From assembly GCF_002156705.1 (NCBI RefSeq), contig NZ_CP019893.1, positions 1,674,001 through 1,738,000 of the forward strand: DNA of 64,000 bases, read 5' to 3'. Both the position numbers and the translations under genes were made by a program. This DNA comes from Natrarchaeobaculum aegyptiacum. GTDB taxonomy: Archaea > Halobacteriota > Halobacteria > Halobacteriales > Natrialbaceae. Positions 44,701-52,318 of the stretch are shown here, one piece after another. Under the pieces are notes generated by a model. That model searched no databases, was not told the origin of the DNA, and saw only the letters and a list, made by a program, of their open reading frames with translations. The first letter of the stretch is position 1; every line of letters begins with the position of its first letter.

Positions 44701-46973
44701 TCGGATATGCTCATCCGTACTTTCACGCCGCGAAACGGAGGAATTGCTTCCATCCCGAAACGAGGCTGTGGGTAAGAGACGAGGACGGCGCGTGGCGTCA
44801 CGAATCGATCAAGGCAATTGTCGAACAACGGTTAACGAACCCGGAAGAGGACGACGTGGGCACGCTTGTTCAGGACGTTGAGGGGTTGACCGTTCCGTCG
44901 GTAACTCCTGACGGGACGCCGGTCGAACGTTCGATCGAATCGATTTCGAAGCACCCGTCGCCCGAACATCTGGTCCGCGTCGAAACGCGAAGCGGTCGGA
45001 CGCTAACGGTAACGTCCGACCACACGTTCCGACGGTGGACGCCGTCAGGGCTGGAGTCCATCGAAGCACAGTCCCTCTCGGTCGGTGACGAACTTCCCGC
45101 TCCGAAATCCATCGACATCGAAGGGACGGCGAAATCGATCGACCTGCTGGAAGCGTTTATGGAGGCCGACGGAGTACCGAATAACTCGCTCGTCGTTCGC
45201 GGACTCGGGTCGGATCAAATCAAGGCGCTGCTCGACGAGGCAACCTCGGCTGATGCGTATCTCAAACCGGTCGCGAAACGGCTCGGTCTGTCTCAGTCGA
45301 CGGTGTATAATTGGATCAATCGAGACAGCGTTCCAGTCGGTCCGCTTCTTTCGCTGTTCGATGTTGAGACACTTCTCGAACACATTCCGGACGATGTAAC
45401 GCTTGGTGTAAAGCGCGATACAGCGAGCGTGAATCGCCACTTCGAAATCGACGAATCCGTCGCGGCGTTACTCGGCTACTACGCGGCCGAGGGGTTCACC
45501 CGTCGAGAGGACGGCTCGTTCTACCAGACGACGATCTGCATCCCCGATCGAGTTGCTCGAGACGAGATCATCGGCACATTCGAAACTGCGCTATCGATCG
45601 ATGCGTTCGAGGAAAACGAGTGGAAAGTGACCGTTTCGAGTAGACTTGTCTCAACGCTGTTTGCAGAAGTACTCGACGTTGGAGCGAACGCAGAGTCGAA
45701 ACAGATTCCCGATTGCATCTTCGATAGCCCGCGTCCACACCTGCGCGCGTTTCTGGCTGCGTACTTCAGCGGCGATGGGAGCGCGTCGACGGATCGAATC
45801 GAGATTCGAGCGCACACGGTCAGCGATGATCTCGCGGCCGACCTCGTCGCTGTACTCAAGCGGTTTGGAATCGCCGCGAAAACGTACCGGGAAACTCGAC
45901 GACCCATTACCGGGGCTGTAGCGGAGTTCTATAGTGACGATGAGCCGGTTCCCGAATTCGAGTCCTGGGTATTGAAGATCACATCCGAGAACGCAGCTCG
46001 GTTTGCCGACCGAATCGGATTCCACCTCGACCGAAAGCAGGAGACCCTCGAGAACGTACTCGAGACGACGGAACTCCGGTCTCAACGAATTTTTGCCGAC
46101 GGCGGCGAAACCTGGCTTGATGAGGTCGTTTCTGTCGAGATCGTCGAGAGCGACGTCGAATACACGTACTGTCTGACCGTCGAGGAGACGAATACGCTCG
46201 TTGCTAACGACCTCTACGTCGGGCAGTGTGACGGCGACGAAGACTGCGTGATGCTCCTCATGGACGGACTCCTCAACTTCAGTAGGAATTTCCTCCCCGA
46301 CAAGCGGGGCGGGCGCATGGACGCACCTCTCGTCATGTCCTCCCGTATCGACCCCTCCGAGATCGACGACGAGGCCCACAACATGGACGTCGTCTCCCAG
46401 TACCCTCGCGAGTTCTACCTCGCGACCTTAGAGCAGGCCGATCCCGGCGAGGTGGACGTCGAAATCGCCGAGGAGAACCTCGGCACGGACCTCGAGTACA
46501 CCGGCTTTTCCCACACCCACGACACGACCGACATCGCGATGGGGCCAGACCTCTCTGCGTACAAGACGCTGGGCTCGATGATGGACAAGATGGACGCCCA
46601 GCTCGAGCTCTCGCGGAAACTCGAGTCCGTCGACGAGACCGACGTCGCAGAGCGAGTCATCGAGTACCACTTCCTGCCGGACCTGATCGGGAACCTGCGG
46701 GCCTTCTCGCGACAGGAGACCCGCTGTCTCGACTGTGGCGAGAAGTTCCGCCGGATGCCCCTGACCGGCGACTGCCGGGAGTGTGGCGGCCGGGTCAACC
46801 TCACCGTCCACAAGGGCTCGGTGAACAAGTACATGCAGACGGCGATCAACGTCGCCGAGGAGTACGACTGCCGCGATTACACGAAACAGCGTCTCGAGGT
46901 CCTCGAGCGGGCACTCGAGAGCATCTTCGAGAACGACAAGAACAAGCAGTCAGGTATCGAGGACTTCATGTAA
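41778..46973 (+). CDS. polC: DNA polymerase II (PolD) large subunit DP2, interrupted by an intein
   Basis: The 1731-residue protein contains an intein at residues 990-1483, leaving a mature DP2 of about 1237 residues. The host part begins [24 protein letters not shown], with [23 protein letters not shown], the two-Cys-rich zinc regions [18 protein letters not shown] and CRDCGG-like (CLDCGEKF ... CRECGG) and the active site RRN/[14 protein letters not shown]; the aspartates of DGDED and the preceding Asn are the catalytic carboxylate/ligand set known from archaeal PolD. An acidic insertion occupies about residues 280-325. It is the replicative polymerase of this lineage, working with DP1 elsewhere. 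Confidence 0.97.
   Translation: [1731 protein letters not shown]
44745..46226 (+). mobile_element. PolD large-subunit intein with LAGLIDADG homing endonuclease
   Basis: The intein is 494 residues. It starts [10 protein letters not shown] (block A), has [14 protein letters not shown] (block B, with the TxxH), two DOD/LAGLIDADG motifs ([11 protein letters not shown] near residue 1229 and [12 protein letters not shown] near 1325 of the precursor) and ends with [12 protein letters not shown] before the +1 Cys. The C-terminal residue is Gln instead of Asn, with Gly before it instead of His. An HTH-like stretch ([20 protein letters not shown]) lies between block B and the first endonuclease motif. 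GC and codon use are lower than in flanking extein. It sits between Asn and Cys of the polymerase active-site NCDGDED. Confidence 0.93.
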
Positions 46974-47009
46974 GTTCTGCTGTCGGCTGCCCTGTGTTTC
47001 CCCGCCACG

Positions 47010-47918
47010 TCAGTCGCTCGCCCGCTCGAGGCCCGGAATCTCGCCGCGTCCATAGCGTCGGGTCGGGTCGACCTGTCGCTCCGGGAGCCACTCGCGCAAT
47101 CGCGCGTTGAACTCGGCTGGCCGCTCGCGAGGAGTCCAGTGGCCACAGTCGTCGACCAACTCGAGGTCGGCCTCTGGAATCACATCGGCCGCTCGAACCG
47201 ACCACTCTGGCGGCACCAGCGGGTCCTGTCGGCCGTGGACGAGCAGCGTCGGCACGGACAGTGCCTCGAGGTCGTCTACGAAGTTCGTCTCGACGCGCCC
47301 GCCCCAGGTGAGTTCGTTGTTCTGGAACGCCTCGAACGCCCGTAACGACTGCGGTGCCGTGAGTTTCGTCCGGACGTCGTCGACGAACGCCGGGGGCAGG
47401 CTCGAGGCGTCTGCGACCAGCCGGTCCAGCACGAGTCGGGCCGTCTGGTCCGATGCACCCGCGGCGAACTTTCCGAACGCCGTCGCGCCCGGGATCTGGG
47501 AGAGGTGTTTCCAGGCGAGCGCCTCGGGAAGCCGGTCGCCGAGGCCGTAGCTATTGACGAGCGCGAGCCGCTCGACGCGGTCTGGTGCAGCGAGTGCGTA
47601 CCCGAGGGCTGCGCCGCCGCCCATCGAAATGCCGACGAGCGAGACCCGGGCGTACGGGAGTGCAGCGATGAAGCCGTCGAGGACGTCGACGTAGCTCTCG
47701 ATGGTGTGGTCGACGTCGCCGGTGCTCTCGCCGTAGCCGGGCCAGTCCGGGGCGTAGACCCGGTACTCTTCGGCGAGCGCCTCGATCGTGTGACGCCACG
47801 ACACCGTCGCGTCGTCGATGCCCGCGCCGTGGAGCAAAACGACCGGCGGTCCGGTCGTTCCGGCTCGCCGGTAGGCGATTCGACAGTCACCGACGGTGGC
47901 AATGCCGGTTCCTGTCAT
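47010..47918 (-). CDS. Alpha/beta hydrolase
   Basis: The 302-residue protein starts MTGTGIATVGDCRIAYRRAGTTGPPVVLLHGAGIDDATVSWR (oxyanion HG). The nucleophile elbow is GISMGG, the acid lies in LVHGRQDPLVP and the catalytic His in DDCGHWTPRERPAEFN. The set is complete, so it should be an active esterase, hydrolase or related enzyme. Substrate is unknown. It is convergent with the PolD large subunit gene (36 nt gap) and separates core genes from the accessory island at 48.2 kb. Confidence 0.9.
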   Translation of the reverse strand: MTGTGIATVGDCRIAYRRAGTTGPPVVLLHGAGIDDATVSWRHTIEALAEEYRVYAPDWPGYGESTGDVDHTIESYVDVLDGFIAALPYARVSLVGISMGGGAALGYALAAPDRVERLALVNSYGLGDRLPEALAWKHLSQIPGATAFGKFAAGASDQTARLVLDRLVADASSLPPAFVDDVRTKLTAPQSLRAFEAFQNNELTWGGRVETNFVDDLEALSVPTLLVHGRQDPLVPPEWSVRAADVIPEADLELVDDCGHWTPRERPAEFNARLREWLPERQVDPTRRYGRGEIPGLERASD

Positions 47919-48337
47919 GATCGTTCGTGTCCACGATCTCGAACGAGCCCGTGGTGGCGCGCGTCATCGTGGGGTCTGCAAGCGTGTTCGCTCACCACTG
48001 CTGTGCTGCTGTCGACGGGTGTCCCGTCGGCCCTGGGCGCTGCCTGGTCGACCGACGACCTCGTTTCCGTTCGTCCAGTTCCCGTGCCAGCCATCTCCCC
48101 ACCACTCAGCACGGTTCCGAGATATGGTTTGTGGCTCCTGTCATCGCAGTGTCGATCTCCTCCTTCACATGTTCATCCACTACGTGGGGGCATCGTTCGT
48201 ACAGTCACTGGATGACGGGTTCCGAAGATGAATTATAATGCATAGGTTGAACGGTGACTACTCGCCAGTTTGATGACTATTTCGCAGCTCGACGAGTCAG
48301 TGAATTACGCTATTCTATCAGACACTTGGGAAATTTT

Positions 48338-48390
48338 GAGGACATCGATGGCCTCGTCGAGAACGACCCAGTTGAAGATGTGCTGAGGAG
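48338..48390 (-). pseudogene. Decayed fragment of a paralog of the island genes
   Basis: A 53-bp stretch is about 85 percent identical to 49594-49647 inside the gene at 49183. On the minus strand it encodes FNWVVLDEAIDVLK against FDWVVLDDAIDVLE in the intact gene. The next upstream bases show a one-base deletion relative to the intact copy (CAGCACATC versus CAGCCCCATC), and stops follow soon after. It is the remains of a third copy of this family. The rest of 47919-48413 (495 bp) shows no other gene. Confidence 0.75.
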
Positions 48391-48413
48391 AGTGTCGTGC
48401 GTCTCGACTCGCG

Positions 48414-49178
48414 TTAGTACTCGTCACGATCGAAGTTCCCTTTTGGTTTGCCGTATCCCTCGATGTCGTACTGTTTGGGCGGTATTTCACCCATGTTCCG
48501 GTACACGTCCCTGATCTGACAGATGAGGTTGTTGATCAGGAACCCCCGGAAGTCCTCGGGGTAGACGAAGTCCTCGGGCACTTCTACGAACGGCGGCACC
48601 ATCGGGGTGATCTGTGTGGTTCCCTCCGAACAGCTCGCTGGCGTCCCAGTCGTGTAAGTCTCCTCGATGTCCTCCTTCGAATAGTAGATGTACATGTCCG
48701 GGAGGACTTCGACAACTTCGTTCTCGTCGTTGATACAGAACCCCTTCATGATCAGGGCGATCCGAGGTTCTCCCTCGAATTCGACTCTGCCTTCGGTTAT
48801 CCCGTACTCCTGTTTAGTTCGTTCTGGATTAATCAGCGCGTGGTAGTACTCTCGGAAGGCCTCGTCGAACTGGTCGAGCGGCATCTTCTCGAGGGCGTCG
48901 ACCCCACGTCGCAACTGTCGTGGGTCCCACCCATCACGGACGATGTTGAAATCTGTTTGTAAATGGGCTTCATATCTGGCACGTGCAAGTACTTGATCCA
49001 TAAGACGTTCTTCTTTTTTATTCAGACTCGAAGAGTCGATAGGATAGGAATCTTGGGCATGAAGGTCGTTTGATTCTTCGTCTTCGGTATCTATTTCAAC
49101 CAAATGAATATTTCCGCGCGGATCAATAATTTTGACACCAATGACACCTTCTTCGATTCCGACAATTTTTGTTTGCAT
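48414..49178 (-). CDS. Paralogous island protein 2, function unknown (candidate immunity protein)
   Basis: The 254-residue protein starts MQTKIVGIEEGVIGVKIIDPRGNIHLVEIDTEDEESND. Its C-terminus FRGFLINNLICQIRDVYRNMGEIPPKQYDIEGYG aligns with FRDLIVHQLKCQIRDLYYMQGGQPPEQYRVDGVG of the neighbouring gene, and the N-termini align too. It begins 4 nt after that gene's stop. No signal or membrane segment is visible; it is acidic and likely cytosolic. Its base composition is lower in GC than flanking core genes. Position directly downstream of a DUF4157 effector-like gene suggests an immunity or chaperone role, which is inference. Confidence 0.7.
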   Translation of the reverse strand: MQTKIVGIEEGVIGVKIIDPRGNIHLVEIDTEDEESNDLHAQDSYPIDSSSLNKKEERLMDQVLARARYEAHLQTDFNIVRDGWDPRQLRRGVDALEKMPLDQFDEAFREYYHALINPERTKQEYGITEGRVEFEGEPRIALIMKGFCINDENEVVEVLPDMYIYYSKEDIEETYTTGTPASCSEGTTQITPMVPPFVEVPEDFVYPEDFRGFLINNLICQIRDVYRNMGEIPPKQYDIEGYGKPKGNFDRDEY

Positions 49179-49182
49179 AGTT

Positions 49183-49896
49183 CTATTGTGCTTGACTTCC
49201 GAATGGGACGAGTTCGGTATCGTGAATACCGACCCCGTCGACCCTGTATTGTTCAGGAGGCTGGCCACCTTGCATATAGTAGAGATCTCGAATCTGGCAT
49301 TTGAGTTGGTGAACGATAAGATCTCGAAAGGTATGATCGCAGGCGAATGGTCGTGTGAATGGTGAAATCGTCACGTACACGTCGGGCTCACGCTCGAGGC
49401 TAACCGGTGTATGAACGAGGTCCTGATCGTCGAAATAAAACGTCACGGGATCGGACTGACCGATTAGTTCTTCATTCGAGTCATCCAGGTGGAGGTATAA
49501 GGCGGTGAACTCCACGTCATCAACGGGTGGATCTCGAATTGCTTCCAAAAAGTCCATGAAGTGCTCCATAATGGCTGATTGGTCCAGGCTCTCGAGGACA
49601 TCGATAGCGTCGTCAAGAACCACCCAGTCGAAGATGGGGCTGAGGAGTTCTGCATCAGTTTCGTGATGCCCGACGTTGCGTGCACGAAACCGAACGCGCT
49701 CGAGTATGTTCGCAGGTTGGGGATCGGTCTGATCCTCCGCTGCAAATCGGTCTTGAACGTGACCAATGAGTTCACCGTCCCAGTCGAACAGCAAGTGATG
49801 GGTATAATCCCGATGGTCGATTACTTGGATAGCTATCCCTGGGCTATCCAGTCCGATAACATCTGCTTCCATTCTGGACGGTGGTTCATTAGTCAT
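49183..49896 (-). CDS. Paralogous island protein 1, function unknown (candidate immunity protein)
   Basis: The 237-residue protein starts MTNEPPSRMEADVIGLDSPGIAIQVIDHRDYTHHLLFDWDGELI. Its ATG overlaps the DUF4157 gene's stop by 8 nt (ATGACTAA), so it is coupled to it. It shares an N-terminal strand pattern, a central helical WVVLDDAIDVLESL element and a C-terminal CQIRDLYYMQGGQPPEQY with the next gene. It lacks signals, membrane segments and known catalytic motifs. Two related genes in tandem next to an effector-like gene are typical of toxin/immunity arrays. The decayed copy at 48338 shows the family was larger. Confidence 0.7.
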   Translation of the reverse strand: MTNEPPSRMEADVIGLDSPGIAIQVIDHRDYTHHLLFDWDGELIGHVQDRFAAEDQTDPQPANILERVRFRARNVGHHETDAELLSPIFDWVVLDDAIDVLESLDQSAIMEHFMDFLEAIRDPPVDDVEFTALYLHLDDSNEELIGQSDPVTFYFDDQDLVHTPVSLEREPDVYVTISPFTRPFACDHTFRDLIVHQLKCQIRDLYYMQGGQPPEQYRVDGVGIHDTELVPFGSQAQ

Positions 49897-52147
49897 AATA
49901 ATGTTCCTCCAATAGGCCTTCCTCATCTAATACGTGTAAGAGTGCATGGACCAGTTCGTCGTACCCTTGCGAAGAGTCAAGATCGGTCGCTCGTTCTCTG
50001 CGAATCCCTTTGACGCGTTTGGCGAGGCGGTCTTCGAGGGCGTCACCAACTCCTGTGATTTTATTTCTCGTCCCCGATACTTCTAAACCGAGTTTCGTTA
50101 AAACAGTAGCAACTCCTTTCAGGCCTCCTTTAGTCAGGCCAGAGGTCACACTTGCGGACAGATCGATGGAATTCGATTCAATCGCGTCTTTACCGGCTTT
50201 GCTTCCAGTTGATGCCGTCCCCGTCACGCCGGCACTGGACGCACCCGTTTTGGCGTAGTCTGTCACACAGATTTCATCAATTGTGTCTGGATCGACTGAC
50301 GCCATCGTGCCGACTAATACACGTGACATGAGGCCCGTCTGTTGTAACGTCTTGAGGTATTCTTCTCGTTGATCTTGACTTAGCCTTAGCCACTCATTGC
50401 TGGTCATTCGACTAAGATTTTCTAAATTTTCTTCAACTCGGTCTGAACCAGGAGAATGTTCTTCGGGATTTTGGTCTATTCCTTCTTTCTTATTTATATT
50501 GTCACTGAATTGTGATTGATCTAGACGAGTTCTGTCTGAACCATTTTTTGTCTCCGATTCACCTTCCAGAGTATATTCACTATCTTTTTCGGCTGCATAC
50601 CCATACAGGTCTCTGGCAAGCTCCAGCTTCCCATATTCATTGTAGTCCTTCGGCAGACGCTTGTCCACCTGGTACTCCAGCTGCGCCCGGATCGGTCCAG
50701 AAAACACACCGGCTGCCGTCGAGAACAACGGCTGGCCCGTCGAAAGGTCAACCATCGCCCCGGCAGTCGCGTTCTCCATCGAGGCAACGAGATATTCACC
50801 ACCAGAGAGTCCCTGCCAGTGGCGCTCGATCGCTTCGCCGAACTGGGCCGCGATCTCGTCGGACTCGTTCATGAACAGCGCCAGTGTTCGCTGCTCGCAC
50901 TCGCTGAGGTTCTCGATTCCCTCGCGGCCATTGAATAGGAGTGAGTTCTGGATCTCTTCCCAGGTCCAGTGGACCGATCCTTCACCACCCCAGCGGTCGC
51001 TCTTTCGGAACGACGATTTGGTGAGATCCTGAAACGTCGCGTTGTCGAACTCCCGCTCGTAGGCCCGCGTAAACGCTGGATGGCCGTTCTCGTAGCCCTC
51101 ACGCAACGCCTCCGGTAGCTTTTCGAGGACCTCCTCCGGCAGGCCGTCCTCGAACTCCTCGGGGAGGTCCTCCTCGAGTTCGTCGTCGAGGACCTCGAGG
51201 AGTTCGTGTTTGTGCATCCGCTGGACGGACAGCGCTGCTTGGCTCGGCGTGAGCGACCCCACGCCAGCATCCGATCGGAGCGCCTCACTGGCAAACTCGT
51301 CCGCCTCACGCTCGTACGCACTCGAGGAATCTCGCACCTCGAGTTCTGTTGCAGCTGGCAATCGAGTGACCTGTCCGTCCGTCTGCTGGCGAGTATGCAC
51401 CAGTTCGTGGGCAAGCAGGTACTTGCCTGTGGCGCTGTCCGGATCGAACTCGCCGTGATTGAACACGACGTGCGAGCCCACGGTGAACGCGCGGGCGTCG
51501 ATCGACTCGCAGGCGTTCGCTGCTTCCGGGCCGGTATGAATCGTGACGTCGTCGAAACGATCACCCAGACGCTCGGCCAAGTCCGACTGGACCGCCGCAT
51601 CCAGCGACTGGCCAGGTGTGGAGAGAACTCGGCGAACAGGGTCGGGAACGACTGTTTCTCCAGGCCGGTCATCATCCAGGTGAGTGTATCTGTTTCGGTG
51701 TTTCGACAGCTCGTTCTGCCGTTCGATATCAGTTGGGACTGCCTCAGGAGACTGCGCTTGCCGCGTTCGGAACGCAGCCATCTTCTCGGAATCACCCATT
51801 ACTCCGACTGGCATCCCTTCGTCGGCCCACTGTTCGACTGTTTCTCGGCCCTCGGCGTTTACTACCTGCTCGAGCGTTCGCCTGAGAGACACTGTGGGTA
51901 CCGAGTGGCCAAGTAACGCTTCGCAGTCGTCGGCTGGGAGCCAGATTCCATCGGCGTACTCGCTATCGGTCTCAGCAGCAGACCGGCTACGCCGAGCAGC
52001 AGATGACTGTGAGTCGGTTGTAGTGCGGGTGGCGTTGCGGTTGGATCGACGAGCCGTTTTCGACGGCTTCGATGTTGGAGGCACTGATGAGCGAGATGAT
52101 GAAGTACCTGAGTCGGATTTGGATTTCCGAGGACGGCGAAATCCCAT
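49889..52147 (-). CDS. DUF4157 (HExxH) protein, effector-like, with unusual basic N-terminus
   Basis: The 752-residue protein has three parts. Residues 1-66 are Ser/Arg/Lys/Thr-rich and basic, rare in haloarchaea. Residues about 168-285 form DUF4157, with VPDPVRRVLSTPGQSLDAAVQ, FDDVTIHTGPEAANACESIDARAFTVGSHVVF, HELVH at 247-251 and a third metal ligand in YEREADEFASEA. The DUF4157 domain is a metzincin-like fold found in cargo of extracellular contractile injection systems. The C-terminal 450 residues have no recognised domain; a Gly/Ser-rich stretch (SSAGVTGTASTGSKAG and onwards) precedes a charged end. Its promoter gives a leaderless transcript. It heads an operon with two paralogous genes. 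Confidence 0.85.
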   Translation of the reverse strand: MGFRRPRKSKSDSGTSSSRSSVPPTSKPSKTARRSNRNATRTTTDSQSSAARRSRSAAETDSEYADGIWLPADDCEALLGHSVPTVSLRRTLEQVVNAEGRETVEQWADEGMPVGVMGDSEKMAAFRTRQAQSPEAVPTDIERQNELSKHRNRYTHLDDDRPGETVVPDPVRRVLSTPGQSLDAAVQSDLAERLGDRFDDVTIHTGPEAANACESIDARAFTVGSHVVFNHGEFDPDSATGKYLLAHELVHTRQQTDGQVTRLPAATELEVRDSSSAYEREADEFASEALRSDAGVGSLTPSQAALSVQRMHKHELLEVLDDELEEDLPEEFEDGLPEEVLEKLPEALREGYENGHPAFTRAYEREFDNATFQDLTKSSFRKSDRWGGEGSVHWTWEEIQNSLLFNGREGIENLSECEQRTLALFMNESDEIAAQFGEAIERHWQGLSGGEYLVASMENATAGAMVDLSTGQPLFSTAAGVFSGPIRAQLEYQVDKRLPKDYNEYGKLELARDLYGYAAEKDSEYTLEGESETKNGSDRTRLDQSQFSDNINKKEGIDQNPEEHSPGSDRVEENLENLSRMTSNEWLRLSQDQREEYLKTLQQTGLMSRVLVGTMASVDPDTIDEICVTDYAKTGASSAGVTGTASTGSKAGKDAIESNSIDLSASVTSGLTKGGLKGVATVLTKLGLEVSGTRNKITGVGDALEDRLAKRVKGIRRERATDLDSSQGYDELVHALLHVLDEEGLLEEHYYD

Positions 52148-52172
52148 CTATTACAGACATATACAGAAAGGA

Positions 52173-52180
52173 ATTATATA
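52173..52180 (-). promoter_or_regulatory. TATA box of DUF4157 operon
   Basis: TTATATAA-like sequence on the minus strand lies 26-33 nt upstream of the DUF4157 ATG at 52147, so transcription probably starts at the start codon. Confidence 0.65.
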
Positions 52181-52287
52181 ACTTACCATTGGAAAGCAGA
52201 AGGGATTTAGCGGTTCCCGAACCCCCTCATCAATATTTTCAGCCCGGTACAAGAAAAGGGAGCTGGGTTGCTGGTATATTCTGGAGG

Positions 52288-52295
52288 TTTATATA
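52288..52295 (+). promoter_or_regulatory. TATA box of transposase gene
   Basis: TTTATATA lies 24-31 nt upstream of the GTG at 52319, consistent with a leaderless transposase message and with this start. Confidence 0.6.
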
Positions 52296-52318
52296 CGAAG
52301 CCGCGTAATTCCTGAGTA

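Noticed and set aside
47919-48337. Several short open frames between the hydrolase and the paralog genes
   Set aside because: They lack start context, conserved motifs and haloarchaeal composition.
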